61,152 nt of DNA from Planctomycetota bacterium (GTDB lineage: Bacteria > Planctomycetota > B15-G4). The DNA is taken from contig JAQWOM010000026.1 in the NCBI GenBank assembly GCA_029245865.1, forward strand, positions 1 through 61,152, read 5' to 3'. A program made the position numbers and the translations under genes. Positions 17,414-26,813 of this stretch are shown here, piece by piece. The notes beneath the pieces are model-generated. The model did no database searches. It saw only the letters and a list, made by a program, of their open reading frames with translations, and was not told the origin of the DNA. Numbering within the stretch: position 1 is the first letter of the stretch; every line of letters begins with the position of its first letter.

Positions 17414-19069
17414 GTGAGTTCGATTGCAGCACTGGACAAGCTAGATCCGAGTGTCCGCGTTCTGATGGAGAACGGGAAAAAGCGCGGCTTCGTGACCTAC
17501 GAGGAAATGAATGAGGTCCTGCCTCCCGACATCGAGAATATCGATGAGATTCTGACCCTGCTCGAAGGGCAGGGGATGAAGATCCTCGACGAAGCCGATG
17601 TCGTCGCAGAGCAAGAGGTTCGAGCCTCCGGCAGTTCTGCGGTGTCTGACGAAGAGCCCAAAGAAAGGGTTGTTCAGACGGAGCGGATCGAAGACCCGGT
17701 GCGCATGTACCTGACGCAGATGGGCGAGATCCCATTGCTCACGCGTTCCGAAGAGATCAACCTCGCGAGGCAGATTGAAGTCACGCGACGCCATTTCCGA
17801 AACCTCATCATGGCGACGGGTTTTGCTATCCGTGAAGGATTGCAGATCATCGAAGACGTTGAGGGGAGCCGGCTCGCATTTGACCGGACGCTCAAGGTTT
17901 CGACGAGTGGCTTTGAACCAGGCAAGCTCGAGGTTTCTGCACGTCTCAAAGGCAGTATTGAGACGCAGCGGAAGCTGCACATGCGACTTACTGCGGACTA
18001 CAAGAAATTCTTGCAGGACAAAGGTTCTTCAGCTCAGCGAAAGCTCACCCTGCAACGTATCGGCTGGGGGCGCCGCAAGTGTGCCGACCTGGTCGAAGAG
18101 CTGCAGATTCAGCTGAAAAAAGTGAGGCCTATGATCGAGTTGGTGCGAGAAAAGCACCAGGAGATGGCGACGCTTGAACGGAGGCTGAAGCACTTCCCGG
18201 AGGATCGCAAGGCGAGCAAGGAGTTCAAGGAACTCAAGGTCGATTTCGAAGCGCTTCAGATCCAGGCACTTGAATCACCTCGCCGACTTGCCGCACGTCT
18301 CAAGCTGATTGACGAGCGTTACGCTCAGTACGAAGAGGCGAAGCGCGACCTGTCGAGCGGTAACTTGCGTCTTGTTGTCTCGATTGCCAAGAAGTACCGC
18401 AATCGAGGGCTTTCTTTCCTGGACCTGATTCAGGAAGGCAATACCGGACTCATGAAGGCTGTCGAGAAGTATGAGTACCGCCGTGGGTACAAGTTTTCGA
18501 CGTACGCAACCTGGTGGATTCGCCAGGCCATCACGCGGTCGATTGCCGACCAGGCTCGGACAATTCGCATCCCGGTGCACATGATCGAGACGATGAGCAA
18601 GTTGCGCAACGTCACGAAGAAGCTTGTGCAGCAGCTTGGCCGTGAGCCGACGATCGAAGAGATTGCCAAGAACAGCGAGATCTCCATCGATGAAGCCAAG
18701 CGAGTCATGAAAATCTCGAAGCATCCGATCAGTCTTGACCGACCGATCGGCGAAGGCGATGACAGCTACTTCGGGGATTTCATCGAGGACGACAGCGCGG
18801 TTTCTCCAGTCACAGCTGCAGCGCAGGAGATGCTCAAGGACAAGATCATGAGTGTTCTTCACACGCTTTCCTTCAGAGAGCGCGAGATCATCAAGCTGCG
18901 CTACGGTATTGGTGACGGCTACACGTACACGCTTGAGGAGGTCGGACGAATCTTCAAGGTGACGCGTGAGCGTGTGCGGCAGATTGAAGCCAAGGCTGTT
19001 CGTAAGCTTCAGCATCCGGTGCGTAGTCGGATGCTTGAAGGCTTCCTCGAGAGCGCACTTCCGATTTGA
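17414..19069 (+). CDS. rpoD: RNA polymerase primary sigma factor (sigma-70)
   Basis: 551 residues from GTG 17414, with AGAGGAAG upstream. Region 1.1 is present (residues about 1-60, [20 protein letters not shown]), followed by the region 1.2 motif [16 protein letters not shown]. Core region 2 has [36 protein letters not shown] and the -10 recognition helix [17 protein letters not shown]. Region 4 ends with the -35 reading helix [20 protein letters not shown]. An insertion between 1.2 and 2.1 (about 110-300) is longer than in E. coli-independent short forms and is Lys/Arg/Glu rich. Region 1.1 and gene context with dnaG mark it as the housekeeping factor. Confidence 0.95.
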   Translation: MSSIAALDKLDPSVRVLMENGKKRGFVTYEEMNEVLPPDIENIDEILTLLEGQGMKILDEADVVAEQEVRASGSSAVSDEEPKERVVQTERIEDPVRMYLTQMGEIPLLTRSEEINLARQIEVTRRHFRNLIMATGFAIREGLQIIEDVEGSRLAFDRTLKVSTSGFEPGKLEVSARLKGSIETQRKLHMRLTADYKKFLQDKGSSAQRKLTLQRIGWGRRKCADLVEELQIQLKKVRPMIELVREKHQEMATLERRLKHFPEDRKASKEFKELKVDFEALQIQALESPRRLAARLKLIDERYAQYEEAKRDLSSGNLRLVVSIAKKYRNRGLSFLDLIQEGNTGLMKAVEKYEYRRGYKFSTYATWWIRQAITRSIADQARTIRIPVHMIETMSKLRNVTKKLVQQLGREPTIEEIAKNSEISIDEAKRVMKISKHPISLDRPIGEGDDSYFGDFIEDDSAVSPVTAAAQEMLKDKIMSVLHTLSFREREIIKLRYGIGDGYTYTLEEVGRIFKVTRERVRQIEAKAVRKLQHPVRSRMLEGFLESALPI

Positions 19070-19107
19070 GTCTCACCAGTCCCAGGGACTCTTCAGTCAC
19101 GCTATAA

Positions 19108-19138
19108 GCCCCCTTGGCTCTGGACGAGGCGAGGGGGC
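19108..19138 (+). terminator. Hairpin downstream of rpoD
   Basis: A GCCCCCTTG / CGAGGGGGC stem (one G-T pair) with a 13-nt loop lies 39 bp after the rpoD stop and is followed by GTGTTT. The stem is strong but the T-tract is short. Confidence 0.4.
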
Positions 19139-19264
19139 GTGTTTCGCAGGGCGGAGTTGAGAGGGCTCCCTTGCCCTGTAGGGGAGAGTCGAGGGTCTTT
19201 CTCCGGAGGGGGAAGTCTGATACGCTTGGGCGTTTCCCCCGCCTACCGGATTTACTGAACTCTC

Positions 19265-20014
19265 GTGACAGCCGATCAAGTTCCCGGCGACCCCCGTCAG
19301 CTGACGTTGAAGCTCGTCGCCCTCGGTGAGGTTGACCGCAAGCGGTCTGAATCCCAGAACCTCATGGATGCGGTGCCTCGTGTGCTGGCCAGTCGGAGTC
19401 GTCATTCGCGAGAGGCGCGGGCTACGGTCGAGGCTTGTCAGGAGAAACTGCAACTCTTCCGGGTTCACCTCAAGAGCCTTGAGCTGGATCTCGCGGAGCG
19501 CGAGGAGGCGCTCCTCAAGGCGAACGCCAATCTGCTGAGTGCGAAGACAAATCAGGAATACAGCCTGATGAACGCAGAAATTGAGCGGAAGAGGGAAGAG
19601 CTGGGTACGGTCGAGGAACGCATCCTTGAGCAGTACGAAGTGATTCGCCAGGGAGAGCAACTGGTCAAGACTTCTGAAGGTGGTCTTGATGAAGCCAAGG
19701 CGGAGTACGGCGGGTTCGAAGAACGAGCTCGGGGCGAACTCGCTGACCATCAGAAAGAGCTTGAGGCTCTTGATGAGCGGCGCGAGCAAGTGCGCAAGGC
19801 GATTGATGTGGAAATCCTGAAGCTCTACGACAGGGTCTACAAGGCGCATGGCGTGGCCATCGTTCCTGCGGAAGGGAACACCTGTCAGGGTTGCTTCTCT
19901 TCGCTCACCCCTAACGACTGCAACCGGCTGCTGAGTGGCCGCCAACTTGTCGTGTGCCGTGCGTGTCAGCGAATCCTGTACATGCCTGAGGTGCTCCAGG
20001 CCTCGCCTTCCTGA
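19265..20014 (+). CDS. Coiled-coil protein with C-terminal C4 zinc ribbon (DUF164/CT398-like)
   Basis: 249 residues from GTG 19265. Residues about 20-185 are a long helical hairpin with heptad-like Leu/Glu/Arg pattern; residues 200-240 hold a zinc ribbon with CQGC and CRAC pairs. This is the layout of the CT398/HP0958 family, members of which bind RNA polymerase sigma-54, flagellar proteins or RNA. Its place between rpoD and selB, both on the same strand, suggests a link with gene expression, but the actual partner is not known. Confidence 0.8.
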   Translation: MTADQVPGDPRQLTLKLVALGEVDRKRSESQNLMDAVPRVLASRSRHSREARATVEACQEKLQLFRVHLKSLELDLAEREEALLKANANLLSAKTNQEYSLMNAEIERKREELGTVEERILEQYEVIRQGEQLVKTSEGGLDEAKAEYGGFEERARGELADHQKELEALDERREQVRKAIDVEILKLYDRVYKAHGVAIVPAEGNTCQGCFSSLTPNDCNRLLSGRQLVVCRACQRILYMPEVLQASPS

Positions 20015-20044
20015 GGCGGGCCCGGTTTACGGCGCAGATCACAT

Positions 20045-20061
20045 CGTTTCCGATGGAAACG
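20045..20061 (+). other. Small perfect hairpin upstream of selB
   Basis: CGTTTCC-GAT-GGAAACG forms a 7-bp stem with a 3-nt loop 30 bp after the zinc-ribbon gene. No T-tract follows. A TACAAT at 20097-20102 could be a -10 element for selB, but no matching -35 is visible. Confidence 0.3.
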
Positions 20062-20146
20062 GCACGTGTGAGTGGGGCGGGCTGTACAGCAGGGGTTACA
20101 ATATCGCGGCGAGCAGTGTCGGCCTAAATCGGAACGGAGCGGGCAT

Positions 20147-22102
20147 GTGAGTCATGCGATTCGCAACGTCATCGTCGGCACGGCCGGTCACATTGACCAT
20201 GGCAAATCGTCTGTTGTACGTGCGCTGACAGGAATCGACCCGGACAGGCTCGCTGAAGAGCATGAGCGGGGGATGACCATCGATCTGGGTTTCGCCCCGT
20301 ATGAGCACAGCAGTGGCGCGACGGTGGGCATGATTGATGTTCCAGGCCACGAACGTTTCATAAAGAACATGGTGGCTGGTGCGACTTCTGTCGACGTGGC
20401 GATGCTGGTCGTGGCTGCCGACGACGGCGTCATGCCCCAGACGCGCGAGCACCTTGAGATCTTGAAGTTACTCGGTGTGCAGCGAGGCTTGATCGTTCTC
20501 AATAAGATTGACCTGGTGGATGAGGATCTTCTCGAACTGGTTTTGGAAGATGTGGCGGACTTTGTTTCGGGGACTTTTCTGGAGTCTTCCGAGGTGCTGC
20601 CTGTCTCCGCGGTGACAGGTTCTGGCCTGGACGAACTACGACAGTCACTGGACTCGTTGGTGAGCGAGGTCACTCCCCATGCTTCTGAGGGGCCCTTCAG
20701 GCTTCCCGTGCAGCGGGTGTTTACAGTGCCTGGGCACGGGCTTGTGGTGACAGGAGTCCCCATGAGCGGACAGGTCAGCCCAGGAGATCAACTGGAGATC
20801 GTCCACAGCGGACTCTCGATTCGAGTGCGAGGTATCCACGCCTACGGGCGCGCAACGGACGATGGCCGTGCGGGACATTCCACGGCTTTGAATCTGGTGG
20901 GCGCCAGTCGAGAAGATGTGGCCCGTGGCGATGTTGTCGCCATGCCTGGGGTGTTCAGGTCGACTCGGTTCATCGCTGTCGATTACAGGCACACACATGG
21001 CGAGACACCCTTGCGGCATCGCCATCCGGTTCGCGTGCATTCGGGGACTGCTGAAGTGCAGGGGCGTGCCACCCTGCTCGACTCAGGGCTTCTGGAAAAT
21101 GGAGTCGAGGCGCCGATTCAACTGCGTGTGGACCATGCCATGTGCGTGGCGCCTGGTGACCGCCTGATTGTGCGCGACGCCTCTTCGATGGTTGTGTTGG
21201 GCGGTGGGCTCGTTCTTGAAGCAGGCGATGGGCGTTTGAAGCGCTTCAAAGACAGGGTGCTCGATGAGTTGCGCTCGCGCCGAGAGACCCTTGAAGACCC
21301 TGGCCGCCTGGCCCAGGCCATCATTGCGTCTGCTGGTCCGCGTGGTGCGCAACTGAGTGACGTCGCACTTGAGGTGGGGCGTTCTGTGCCCGACCTTCGC
21401 CAGGACCTTCTTGGCGCTCTCGACGAAGGAGATCTCGTCGTGTCTGGGGCAGATCGCTATCTGACGTCGGCAGCAGCAACACAGGTCGCTGACGAGCTGG
21501 TAGCAGCCTTGAAAGGCGCGCACCGAAAGCACCCCTTGCTCGACTGGGTCGATCTTTCGGCCCTGCGCTCTAGCGTGCCGTATGACGAGTCGGCTGTGCA
21601 GGCCGCCTTGGCGTGCGACGAGCGACTTGAGACCGCCTCGGGGGGGCGCGTGCGTCGACGGGGGCATCGGGGGCGACTGACTCCCGAGTTGGAAGCGGCT
21701 CGCGACCATGTGGTTGAGACATTGCGGCTGGCCGCGGCGCGTCCACCAGGCATCGACCCTGCTTTTACGGGGCTCTCGGAAAAGGACCATCGTGCGCTGA
21801 TGGACATGCTCCGATCGGCAGGAGTGGTTGTGCTCGTTGGTGGCCTCGTGTTTCATCGCGAGGCCCTCGATCACATGCGTAAAACGCTTATTGCTCACGG
21901 CAGAGAGCGCGAGGGGGCTATCCATATCCCTGACCTGCGCGATGACCTCAACACTTCACGTAAATATCTCATTCCACTGCTCGAATTCTTTGATGCCGAG
22001 CGCTTGACGGTCCGGCACGGAGACCAGAGGCTTCTTCGTTCCGGTGTTCTCGAGGGCAGTGACGATGCTCCGGCGACTGATGACGAAGGTGGCCTCGCAT
22101 GA
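20147..22102 (+). CDS. selB: Selenocysteine-specific translation elongation factor
   Basis: 651 residues from GTG 20147, with GGAG about 8 nt upstream; a longer frame from 20072 lacks this. SelB is the GTPase that brings Sec-tRNA(Sec) to UGA codons marked by a SECIS element. The G domain has [26 protein letters not shown] and NKIDLVD. Domains II and III follow, then winged-helix repeats; the last one has the SELB signature [18 protein letters not shown] with RHGDQRLL. The usual family length is about 610-650. The stop codon overlaps the start of the sulfatase-like gene. Neither selA, selC nor selD is in the window. Confidence 0.93.
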   Translation: MSHAIRNVIVGTAGHIDHGKSSVVRALTGIDPDRLAEEHERGMTIDLGFAPYEHSSGATVGMIDVPGHERFIKNMVAGATSVDVAMLVVAADDGVMPQTREHLEILKLLGVQRGLIVLNKIDLVDEDLLELVLEDVADFVSGTFLESSEVLPVSAVTGSGLDELRQSLDSLVSEVTPHASEGPFRLPVQRVFTVPGHGLVVTGVPMSGQVSPGDQLEIVHSGLSIRVRGIHAYGRATDDGRAGHSTALNLVGASREDVARGDVVAMPGVFRSTRFIAVDYRHTHGETPLRHRHPVRVHSGTAEVQGRATLLDSGLLENGVEAPIQLRVDHAMCVAPGDRLIVRDASSMVVLGGGLVLEAGDGRLKRFKDRVLDELRSRRETLEDPGRLAQAIIASAGPRGAQLSDVALEVGRSVPDLRQDLLGALDEGDLVVSGADRYLTSAAATQVADELVAALKGAHRKHPLLDWVDLSALRSSVPYDESAVQAALACDERLETASGGRVRRRGHRGRLTPELEAARDHVVETLRLAAARPPGIDPAFTGLSEKDHRALMDMLRSAGVVVLVGGLVFHREALDHMRKTLIAHGREREGAIHIPDLRDDLNTSRKYLIPLLEFFDAERLTVRHGDQRLLRSGVLEGSDDAPATDDEGGLA

Positions 22103-24000
22103 GTCGTAGCATTGGAGGGCAATCGCAGTGCCTTGTGTCGCGGGTCTGCTTGACGTCTCGTGCCGCCCTCCTCATGGCGCTGGTCGTTGCCTGCGGAGAT
22201 GGTTCGCGGCACCCCAGCGTTCTGCTGGTGACCATTGACACATTGAGAGCAGATGCCGTGAGTGCGTGGGGCGAAGTGCAAGGCACGACTCCTTACCTCG
22301 ATGCGCTTGCCGAGAGCGGGACACGGTTTGCTGATGCAACCACCGTAACGCCCCTGACTTTGCCGGCCCATGCTTCGATGCTCACCGGGCTGCGGCCAGC
22401 GCGCCACGGACTGACGGTCAACGGGGTCGCGACCGAGGCACTCCCGGTGCCAACGCTGGCAGAACACTTGCATGCATCTGGTTTTCAGACAGCGGCCTTT
22501 GTGTCTGCAGCTGTACTCGGTGCCGAACACGGACTCGCGGCGGGTTTCGATCACTACGACGATGACCTCCAGGAGCCGGGCGGTTCCGTTGTTCGTCACG
22601 AGCGTCGCGGAGATCGAACGGTCGATCGAGCCTTGGAGTGGATCGGCCAGCAAGAAGATTCTGAACCATGGTTCGCGTGGGTCCACTTGTTCGATCCGCA
22701 CGCGCCTTATGCGGCGCCAGATGGAGAGTCCGAAGGAGGGCGAGCCGGGTATCTCGACGAGGTGCGATGGGCCGATCGCCAACTCGGTCGCTTGCTGGGG
22801 GGGCTGGGTGACGGCACCACGCTTGTGACAGTGACCTCGGACCATGGAGAAAGCCTGGGCGAACACGGTGAGGCCACACACGGAGTGCTCATGTACCAGG
22901 GGGCCATGCACGTACCGCTTGTCATGGCCTGGTCGGGAGCGATTTCGGCAGCTCAACGAGCTGACTTCCCTCAGCCGGGCGTGGTGCGTGAGGATGTCGT
23001 CTCTGTGCTGGATGTGACGCCCACGATTCTGGAGACACTGGGGCTCGGTTCCACATCTGAGATCTCGGCCGCATGGGAAGCCGATGGCCGTTCTGTCGCA
23101 GAGCCACTTGCAGGGCGAGTCTTGCCATTGGAATGTAGAAGCCCTTCGTTCTACTACGGTTTTTCTGTGCTGGCAGGCGTTCGCCAGGGCTCTCTGAAGC
23201 TTGTCGGAGCTCCTCAGTCAGCAGAGGTTGACTGGGTTCTGAATGACATCTCGCTCGACTCTGAGGAAGTGAGCGGGCAGGTCGTCGTGGAGCATCCGTT
23301 GATCCAGCAAGTTCTCTCGACTGAACCTGAAGTGGAAGCTCCGGTGATTGCCGATCTCGACCAATTGCGTGCACTGGGATACGTGAGTGCGACACTTTCA
23401 GACGCAGGGGATGCGCGCCGAGACCCGCGCGAGAGCATGGACTTGGTCGATGCCATCGACGCTGCCAACACTCTCTTGGTGGTGGGCGAGCCTCTGCAAG
23501 CCTGGGAGCGTCTCGAGGCCGTGCCCGGTGACTACAGGGACGTGGCCGAACTCCACTTGTTCCGTGGGAAAGCGTTGCGAGCGCTGGGGCGCTCAGCAGA
23601 GGCCGTGCAGGAGTTGGAGGAAGCCCATGCGCTGCAACCCGAATCGTCTTCGATCTTGCTGGAGTGGGGGCGGGCTTTGCTCGAAGTGGCGGCGGTGACC
23701 AACTCAGATGCTGCCCTGGAAGGGGCCAGTGCAGCCTTTCAACAGGCGCTTCAGCTTGTTCCTGGAGAGACGGAGGCTGTGGCCATGTGGTCGCTCGCCG
23801 AGATTCGGCAGGGTCGACCTGAAGAGGCTCTGTCGCGGCTAGATGCCGCGCTCGATCTGAAACCCCAAGCGGGCAACTTGCTGCTTCTGCGATGGCGTGC
23901 ACTCAAGGCACTTGGCCGGGAGAAGGAAGCCCTCGACGTCGCAGAGACGATTCAAAAGATCGCCCCTGAGCTTTCCTCTTACATTGTGCCTTCTCGGTAA
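22099..24000 (+). CDS. Sulfatase/alkaline-phosphatase-superfamily lipoprotein with C-terminal TPR repeats
   Basis: 633 residues, ATG overlapping the selB stop (ATGA). A lipobox VVAC (Cys32) predicts membrane attachment. Residues 38-420 are a sulfatase-like fold: metal site VTIDTLRADAVSAWG, TPLTLPAHASMLTG with Thr87 where sulfatases carry the formylglycine Cys or Ser, and TSDHGESLGEHGE near residue 255. The CxPxR motif is absent, so ordinary sulfate-ester hydrolysis by formylglycine is not expected; a Thr nucleophile, as in phosphotransferases of the superfamily, is plausible. Residues about 450-630 are TPR repeats. Similar fused proteins are common in Planctomycetota and Acidobacteriota. The substrate is unknown. 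Confidence 0.85.
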   Translation: MSRSIGGQSQCLVSRVCLTSRAALLMALVVACGDGSRHPSVLLVTIDTLRADAVSAWGEVQGTTPYLDALAESGTRFADATTVTPLTLPAHASMLTGLRPARHGLTVNGVATEALPVPTLAEHLHASGFQTAAFVSAAVLGAEHGLAAGFDHYDDDLQEPGGSVVRHERRGDRTVDRALEWIGQQEDSEPWFAWVHLFDPHAPYAAPDGESEGGRAGYLDEVRWADRQLGRLLGGLGDGTTLVTVTSDHGESLGEHGEATHGVLMYQGAMHVPLVMAWSGAISAAQRADFPQPGVVREDVVSVLDVTPTILETLGLGSTSEISAAWEADGRSVAEPLAGRVLPLECRSPSFYYGFSVLAGVRQGSLKLVGAPQSAEVDWVLNDISLDSEEVSGQVVVEHPLIQQVLSTEPEVEAPVIADLDQLRALGYVSATLSDAGDARRDPRESMDLVDAIDAANTLLVVGEPLQAWERLEAVPGDYRDVAELHLFRGKALRALGRSAEAVQELEEAHALQPESSSILLEWGRALLEVAAVTNSDAALEGASAAFQQALQLVPGETEAVAMWSLAEIRQGRPEEALSRLDAALDLKPQAGNLLLLRWRALKALGREKEALDVAETIQKIAPELSSYIVPSR

Positions 24001-24060
24001 GAGCATTTCCGAAGAGCTGAAAAGCGCCGCCTGAGAAGCGCTGTGAAGGTCTTGCAACTG

Positions 24061-24729
24061 CTACTGCGAAGCAGCTTCTAGGCCAAGTTGTTTGGCCAGG
24101 ATTTCCTGTTGCTCGATGAGTCGCCGCAGATTTCGGATCTCTGTTTCCCCAAGTCCTTTGCCCTGGTTGAGGTTTTGGATGAGCACGTTGTCCGCAATCT
24201 TGGCCCCTCCCTCGAGGTTGGCGAAAGTGCCCGCAAGGCTGTCGCGGCGCGCCAGGATCTCAGGGGAATCCACTTCTGCCGTACTCAGGAGGTCGCGCCA
24301 CATGCGCGCGGTTTTGAGAAGGGGGCTCACTTCGAGCATGAATTCGTAGCGAGCTTGCGTCCGGCGGTTCAGTGACCGGGCACGTGCAAGCAATTGGTCT
24401 GATCGGGTGACAAGATCGCGAAATGCGTTCAACCTCTCGCGTGGAGAGAAATCTTGTTGGCTTTCGAGTTCGACCCGCTGCTCGCGCAATTTTGCGAGCG
24501 CGTGCCGCAACTCTTCGTGCTGTCGGCGCCAGTTGAGCATGAAGCCCCGGCGCGTGAGGCCTTCAAAGGCCTCGTTCATCGAGAGGATCTCTTCCTCCAC
24601 CATTCCGAAGGTGATGTCGGTTTCTTCTCGGCCTCGAAGCATTTCGGCGTTCTCGTCGCCGACAAGGGCACTCCAGAGAAGCAAGCCAAGAGCTGCAACC
24701 AGGCCGAACAGGATGAGTGGGCCCCTCAT
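24061..24729 (-). CDS. Single-pass membrane protein with coiled coil, unknown function
   Basis: 222 residues. An N-terminal hydrophobic segment (about residues 4-22) is followed by a largely helical, Arg/Glu/Leu-rich region with two coiled-coil stretches (about 65-130 and 190-215). No enzyme motif is visible. Its ATG overlaps the stop of the MurU-like gene by 4 bp, so it is the last gene of the sugar-salvage operon. I do not recognise the family. Confidence 0.65.
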   Translation of the reverse strand: MRGPLILFGLVAALGLLLWSALVGDENAEMLRGREETDITFGMVEEEILSMNEAFEGLTRRGFMLNWRRQHEELRHALAKLREQRVELESQQDFSPRERLNAFRDLVTRSDQLLARARSLNRRTQARYEFMLEVSPLLKTARMWRDLLSTAEVDSPEILARRDSLAGTFANLEGGAKIADNVLIQNLNQGKGLGETEIRNLRRLIEQQEILAKQLGLEAASQ

Positions 24730-25721
24730 GTGCAGGCTCTCGAATGAGCCTCGATGTCCGAAGTGCGGTGTGGCCCACCCAGGATTTGATCTTGGGCTCG
24801 AGTGAGAGGCGGCACATGGGTGTCGGGCATCACGAGGCAGCCGCTGAGTTGGACTCCCGCACCAATCACACAGTTTTGCGCAACGGTGGTTCCTTCGATC
24901 AACTGGACGTCATCTGCGAGTTCGGCGCTTGGGTGAACATATCCAGACGCTCCAAAACGACGCCCCCCGAGTGCAAGCAAGGCGTCGTCGGTCGGGAGAG
25001 CCCCGGAAATTGCTGCGTGCTGGGCTGCCAGAAGTGCCGCGGGCGAGCCCGTGTCGTGCCAGGCTCCCTTGTGCACCCAGCCTCTGCAGTGCAAGCCGTC
25101 ATCAAGAGCGGGTACATAGCCTTGGCGAACAAAGCAGCTTGGCTCTACGGGCAGTCTGTCCAGAAACTCGGGCTCCAGGATGTGTGCACTCGCATTGACG
25201 AATCCGGGGTGGGCGGGATTCGTGGGCTTGGCGCGTAGGCCTGCAATGTCCGTGATGCGGCCCTCATGATCGGTGTGCACGGCCCCGTAGTGCGCCGGGC
25301 TGGCCTTGGCTGTCAGCGCCATGGTCGCGCACGCTTGTTGCGTCTGATGGTGCTCGTAGAGGGCTGCGATGTCGAAGTCAGCCACGATGTCGGGAAGGAG
25401 CAAGAGAGTCGCTGAACGCTCCATCTGCGGCCAGATGTTGGCGAGCCCGCCTCCGGTGCCCAGCAGTTTGTCTTCTACGACGACGTTGATTTCGAGGCCG
25501 GGCTCCGGGGAACTGCCCACGAAATCCACGATCTTCTGCGCGTGATGCCAGGCGTTGATCCATACGCGGGACACACCGGATCGGGCTGCGAGCCTCAGGG
25601 TGTGGCGCAGCAGGGGGAGATTCAAGAAGGGCATCAAGGGCTTGGGCAGGGTTTCGGTGTAGGGTCGAAGTCTGCGCCCCTCACCGGCAGCAAGAATGAT
25701 GGCCTGCTGGGGAACGGTCAC
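24726..25721 (-). CDS. murU: MurU-like sugar-1-phosphate nucleotidyltransferase with hexapeptide tail
   Basis: 331 residues from GTG 25721, one base after the stop of the kinase gene. The Rossmann-type nucleotidyltransferase domain (about 1-230) starts IILAAGEGRRLRPYTETLPK and carries GTGGGLAN and the metal-binding LLLLPDIVADFD. MurU converts MurNAc-1-phosphate to UDP-MurNAc in peptidoglycan recycling; assignment rests on the pairing with an AmgK-like kinase. It is about 100 residues longer than MurU of Pseudomonas, the extra part having left-handed-helix hexapeptide features (VHPSAELADDVQLIEGTTV). Alternatives are another hexose-1-phosphate nucleotidyltransferase for glycan synthesis. Confidence 0.6.
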   Translation of the reverse strand: MTVPQQAIILAAGEGRRLRPYTETLPKPLMPFLNLPLLRHTLRLAARSGVSRVWINAWHHAQKIVDFVGSSPEPGLEINVVVEDKLLGTGGGLANIWPQMERSATLLLLPDIVADFDIAALYEHHQTQQACATMALTAKASPAHYGAVHTDHEGRITDIAGLRAKPTNPAHPGFVNASAHILEPEFLDRLPVEPSCFVRQGYVPALDDGLHCRGWVHKGAWHDTGSPAALLAAQHAAISGALPTDDALLALGGRRFGASGYVHPSAELADDVQLIEGTTVAQNCVIGAGVQLSGCLVMPDTHVPPLTRAQDQILGGPHRTSDIEAHSRACT

Positions 25722-25722
25722 C

Positions 25723-26706
25723 TCACAAGTCCTGTGCGGCATCAGATGCGGCGGGCGGAGTCGCAGAACCCTGGGGACGAGCATTTCCCGTCTTGTCTGA
25801 CGTGGGGTTTGCTGCCGATGTCCGCCTGCTGGTTGAAAGGGTCGCAAAGGCAAGGTCAAGGACCGGCACTTTGATGTCGTGTTTCGCAATGAGTCGTCGA
25901 GCTTGTCGCGCCGCGGGGGCGATGAAGGCACTCCACGTGGCCCCCTTGTCTGCAAATGTGCCGATGGCTTTGGCCAGCCGCTGCAGGGCCACTTCGCCTA
26001 CGGAATTTGAAGTGCCTGCAATGCGGTCGCGGATTTCATCGGGAAGCTCGACATAAGGATCGTAGGCCAGTGAAACTCGATCGTAATTTGCTGGCCCGGG
26101 CATGGCGTCTTGATGGTCGATGACGCGAACTCGATCTTCGTGAAGCATGAGGTTGCGACTGTGGTAATCGCGATGGCAGAGAGCGACAGGTACTTGGCAA
26201 CAACTCTGCACGATTCGGTTGAGGTCCTCCTTGAGTGACGCGCCGGGTCCTTCGGGTAATTTCAGTCCGAGGGTGACGAACTGAAGTAGTTCGGTCATGA
26301 GGCGGCGTTCGTCAAGCGGTGGCCTTGGCGATGTTTCGAGTTGCAATGTTTCGATATGCGAGAGGAGTGCGACGGCTTCGCTGTAGGCTCCCGCAATGTT
26401 CCGGCCTTGTTCACGCGCAGCCGCGAATGTGAGATCACCCAGATCTTCTTGAAGAATCCACCCGCTTTCAGGGCGTGATTCATAGATTTCTGGAACGGGC
26501 AGACCGGCCTGCCCGAGGAGCTCGGTTGCGCGGGCGACTCGCTCGATTTCGGCCGTCTGCGCACCGCGAGGGAATTGCATGAAGACGGCGGTGGGGACTT
26601 CCAGGCCAGGGGGGCCGTGGAGACGTGCATATCGGCGCCCCGAGGCCTCCGTGGGGAGCCATTCGATCCTGTCGCAACGAGGAGCCTGCGGTATGCTCTG
26701 CGCCAT
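25723..26706 (-). CDS. amgK: AmgK-like aminoglycoside-phosphotransferase-fold sugar kinase
   Basis: 327 residues from ATG 26706, chosen because AGGA lies 8 nt upstream; in-frame ATGs at 26715 and within the 9-bp repeat up to 26769 are also possible. The kinase loop CHRDYHSRNLM and the metal motif VIDHQDAMPGP match the anomeric N-acetylmuramate/N-acetylglucosamine kinase AmgK more closely than antibiotic kinases. AmgK makes MurNAc-1-phosphate, the substrate of MurU encoded next door. The last 40 residues are Ser/Thr/Pro/Ala rich and probably disordered. If right, this forms the route that recycles wall sugars and bypasses fosfomycin-sensitive MurA. Confidence 0.65.
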   Translation of the reverse strand: MAQSIPQAPRCDRIEWLPTEASGRRYARLHGPPGLEVPTAVFMQFPRGAQTAEIERVARATELLGQAGLPVPEIYESRPESGWILQEDLGDLTFAAAREQGRNIAGAYSEAVALLSHIETLQLETSPRPPLDERRLMTELLQFVTLGLKLPEGPGASLKEDLNRIVQSCCQVPVALCHRDYHSRNLMLHEDRVRVIDHQDAMPGPANYDRVSLAYDPYVELPDEIRDRIAGTSNSVGEVALQRLAKAIGTFADKGATWSAFIAPAARQARRLIAKHDIKVPVLDLAFATLSTSRRTSAANPTSDKTGNARPQGSATPPAASDAAQDL

Positions 26707-26734
26707 AAGCGGCATCCTATCGAGAGCGTGGCCT

Positions 26735-26797
26735 GACTTCATGGACTTCATGGACTTCATGGTTGCCATGGCCCTCTGACCCAGTGAACCCAGTGAA
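26735..26797. repeat. Two adjoining 9-bp tandem repeats between divergent genes
   Basis: Bases 26735-26761 are three copies of gacttcatg, and 26780-26797 are two copies of cccagtgaa plus a partial third. They sit in the roughly 110 bp between the divergent amgK-like and HEAT-VWA genes. On the minus strand each gacttcatg copy offers an ATG in frame with amgK, so the annotated N-terminus of that gene could vary. Confidence 0.8.
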
Positions 26798-26813
26798 CCC
26801 AGACGAGCGAGAA

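Noticed and set aside
20015..20146. A tRNA-Sec gene in front of selB
   Set aside because: No TCA anticodon arm or long acceptor stem can be formed in this gap; only a small hairpin and a 10-bp palindrome are present.
25723..26706. An aminoglycoside antibiotic resistance kinase
   Set aside because: The motif set and the neighbouring nucleotidyltransferase fit AmgK-type sugar kinases better, and there are no mobile-element signs.
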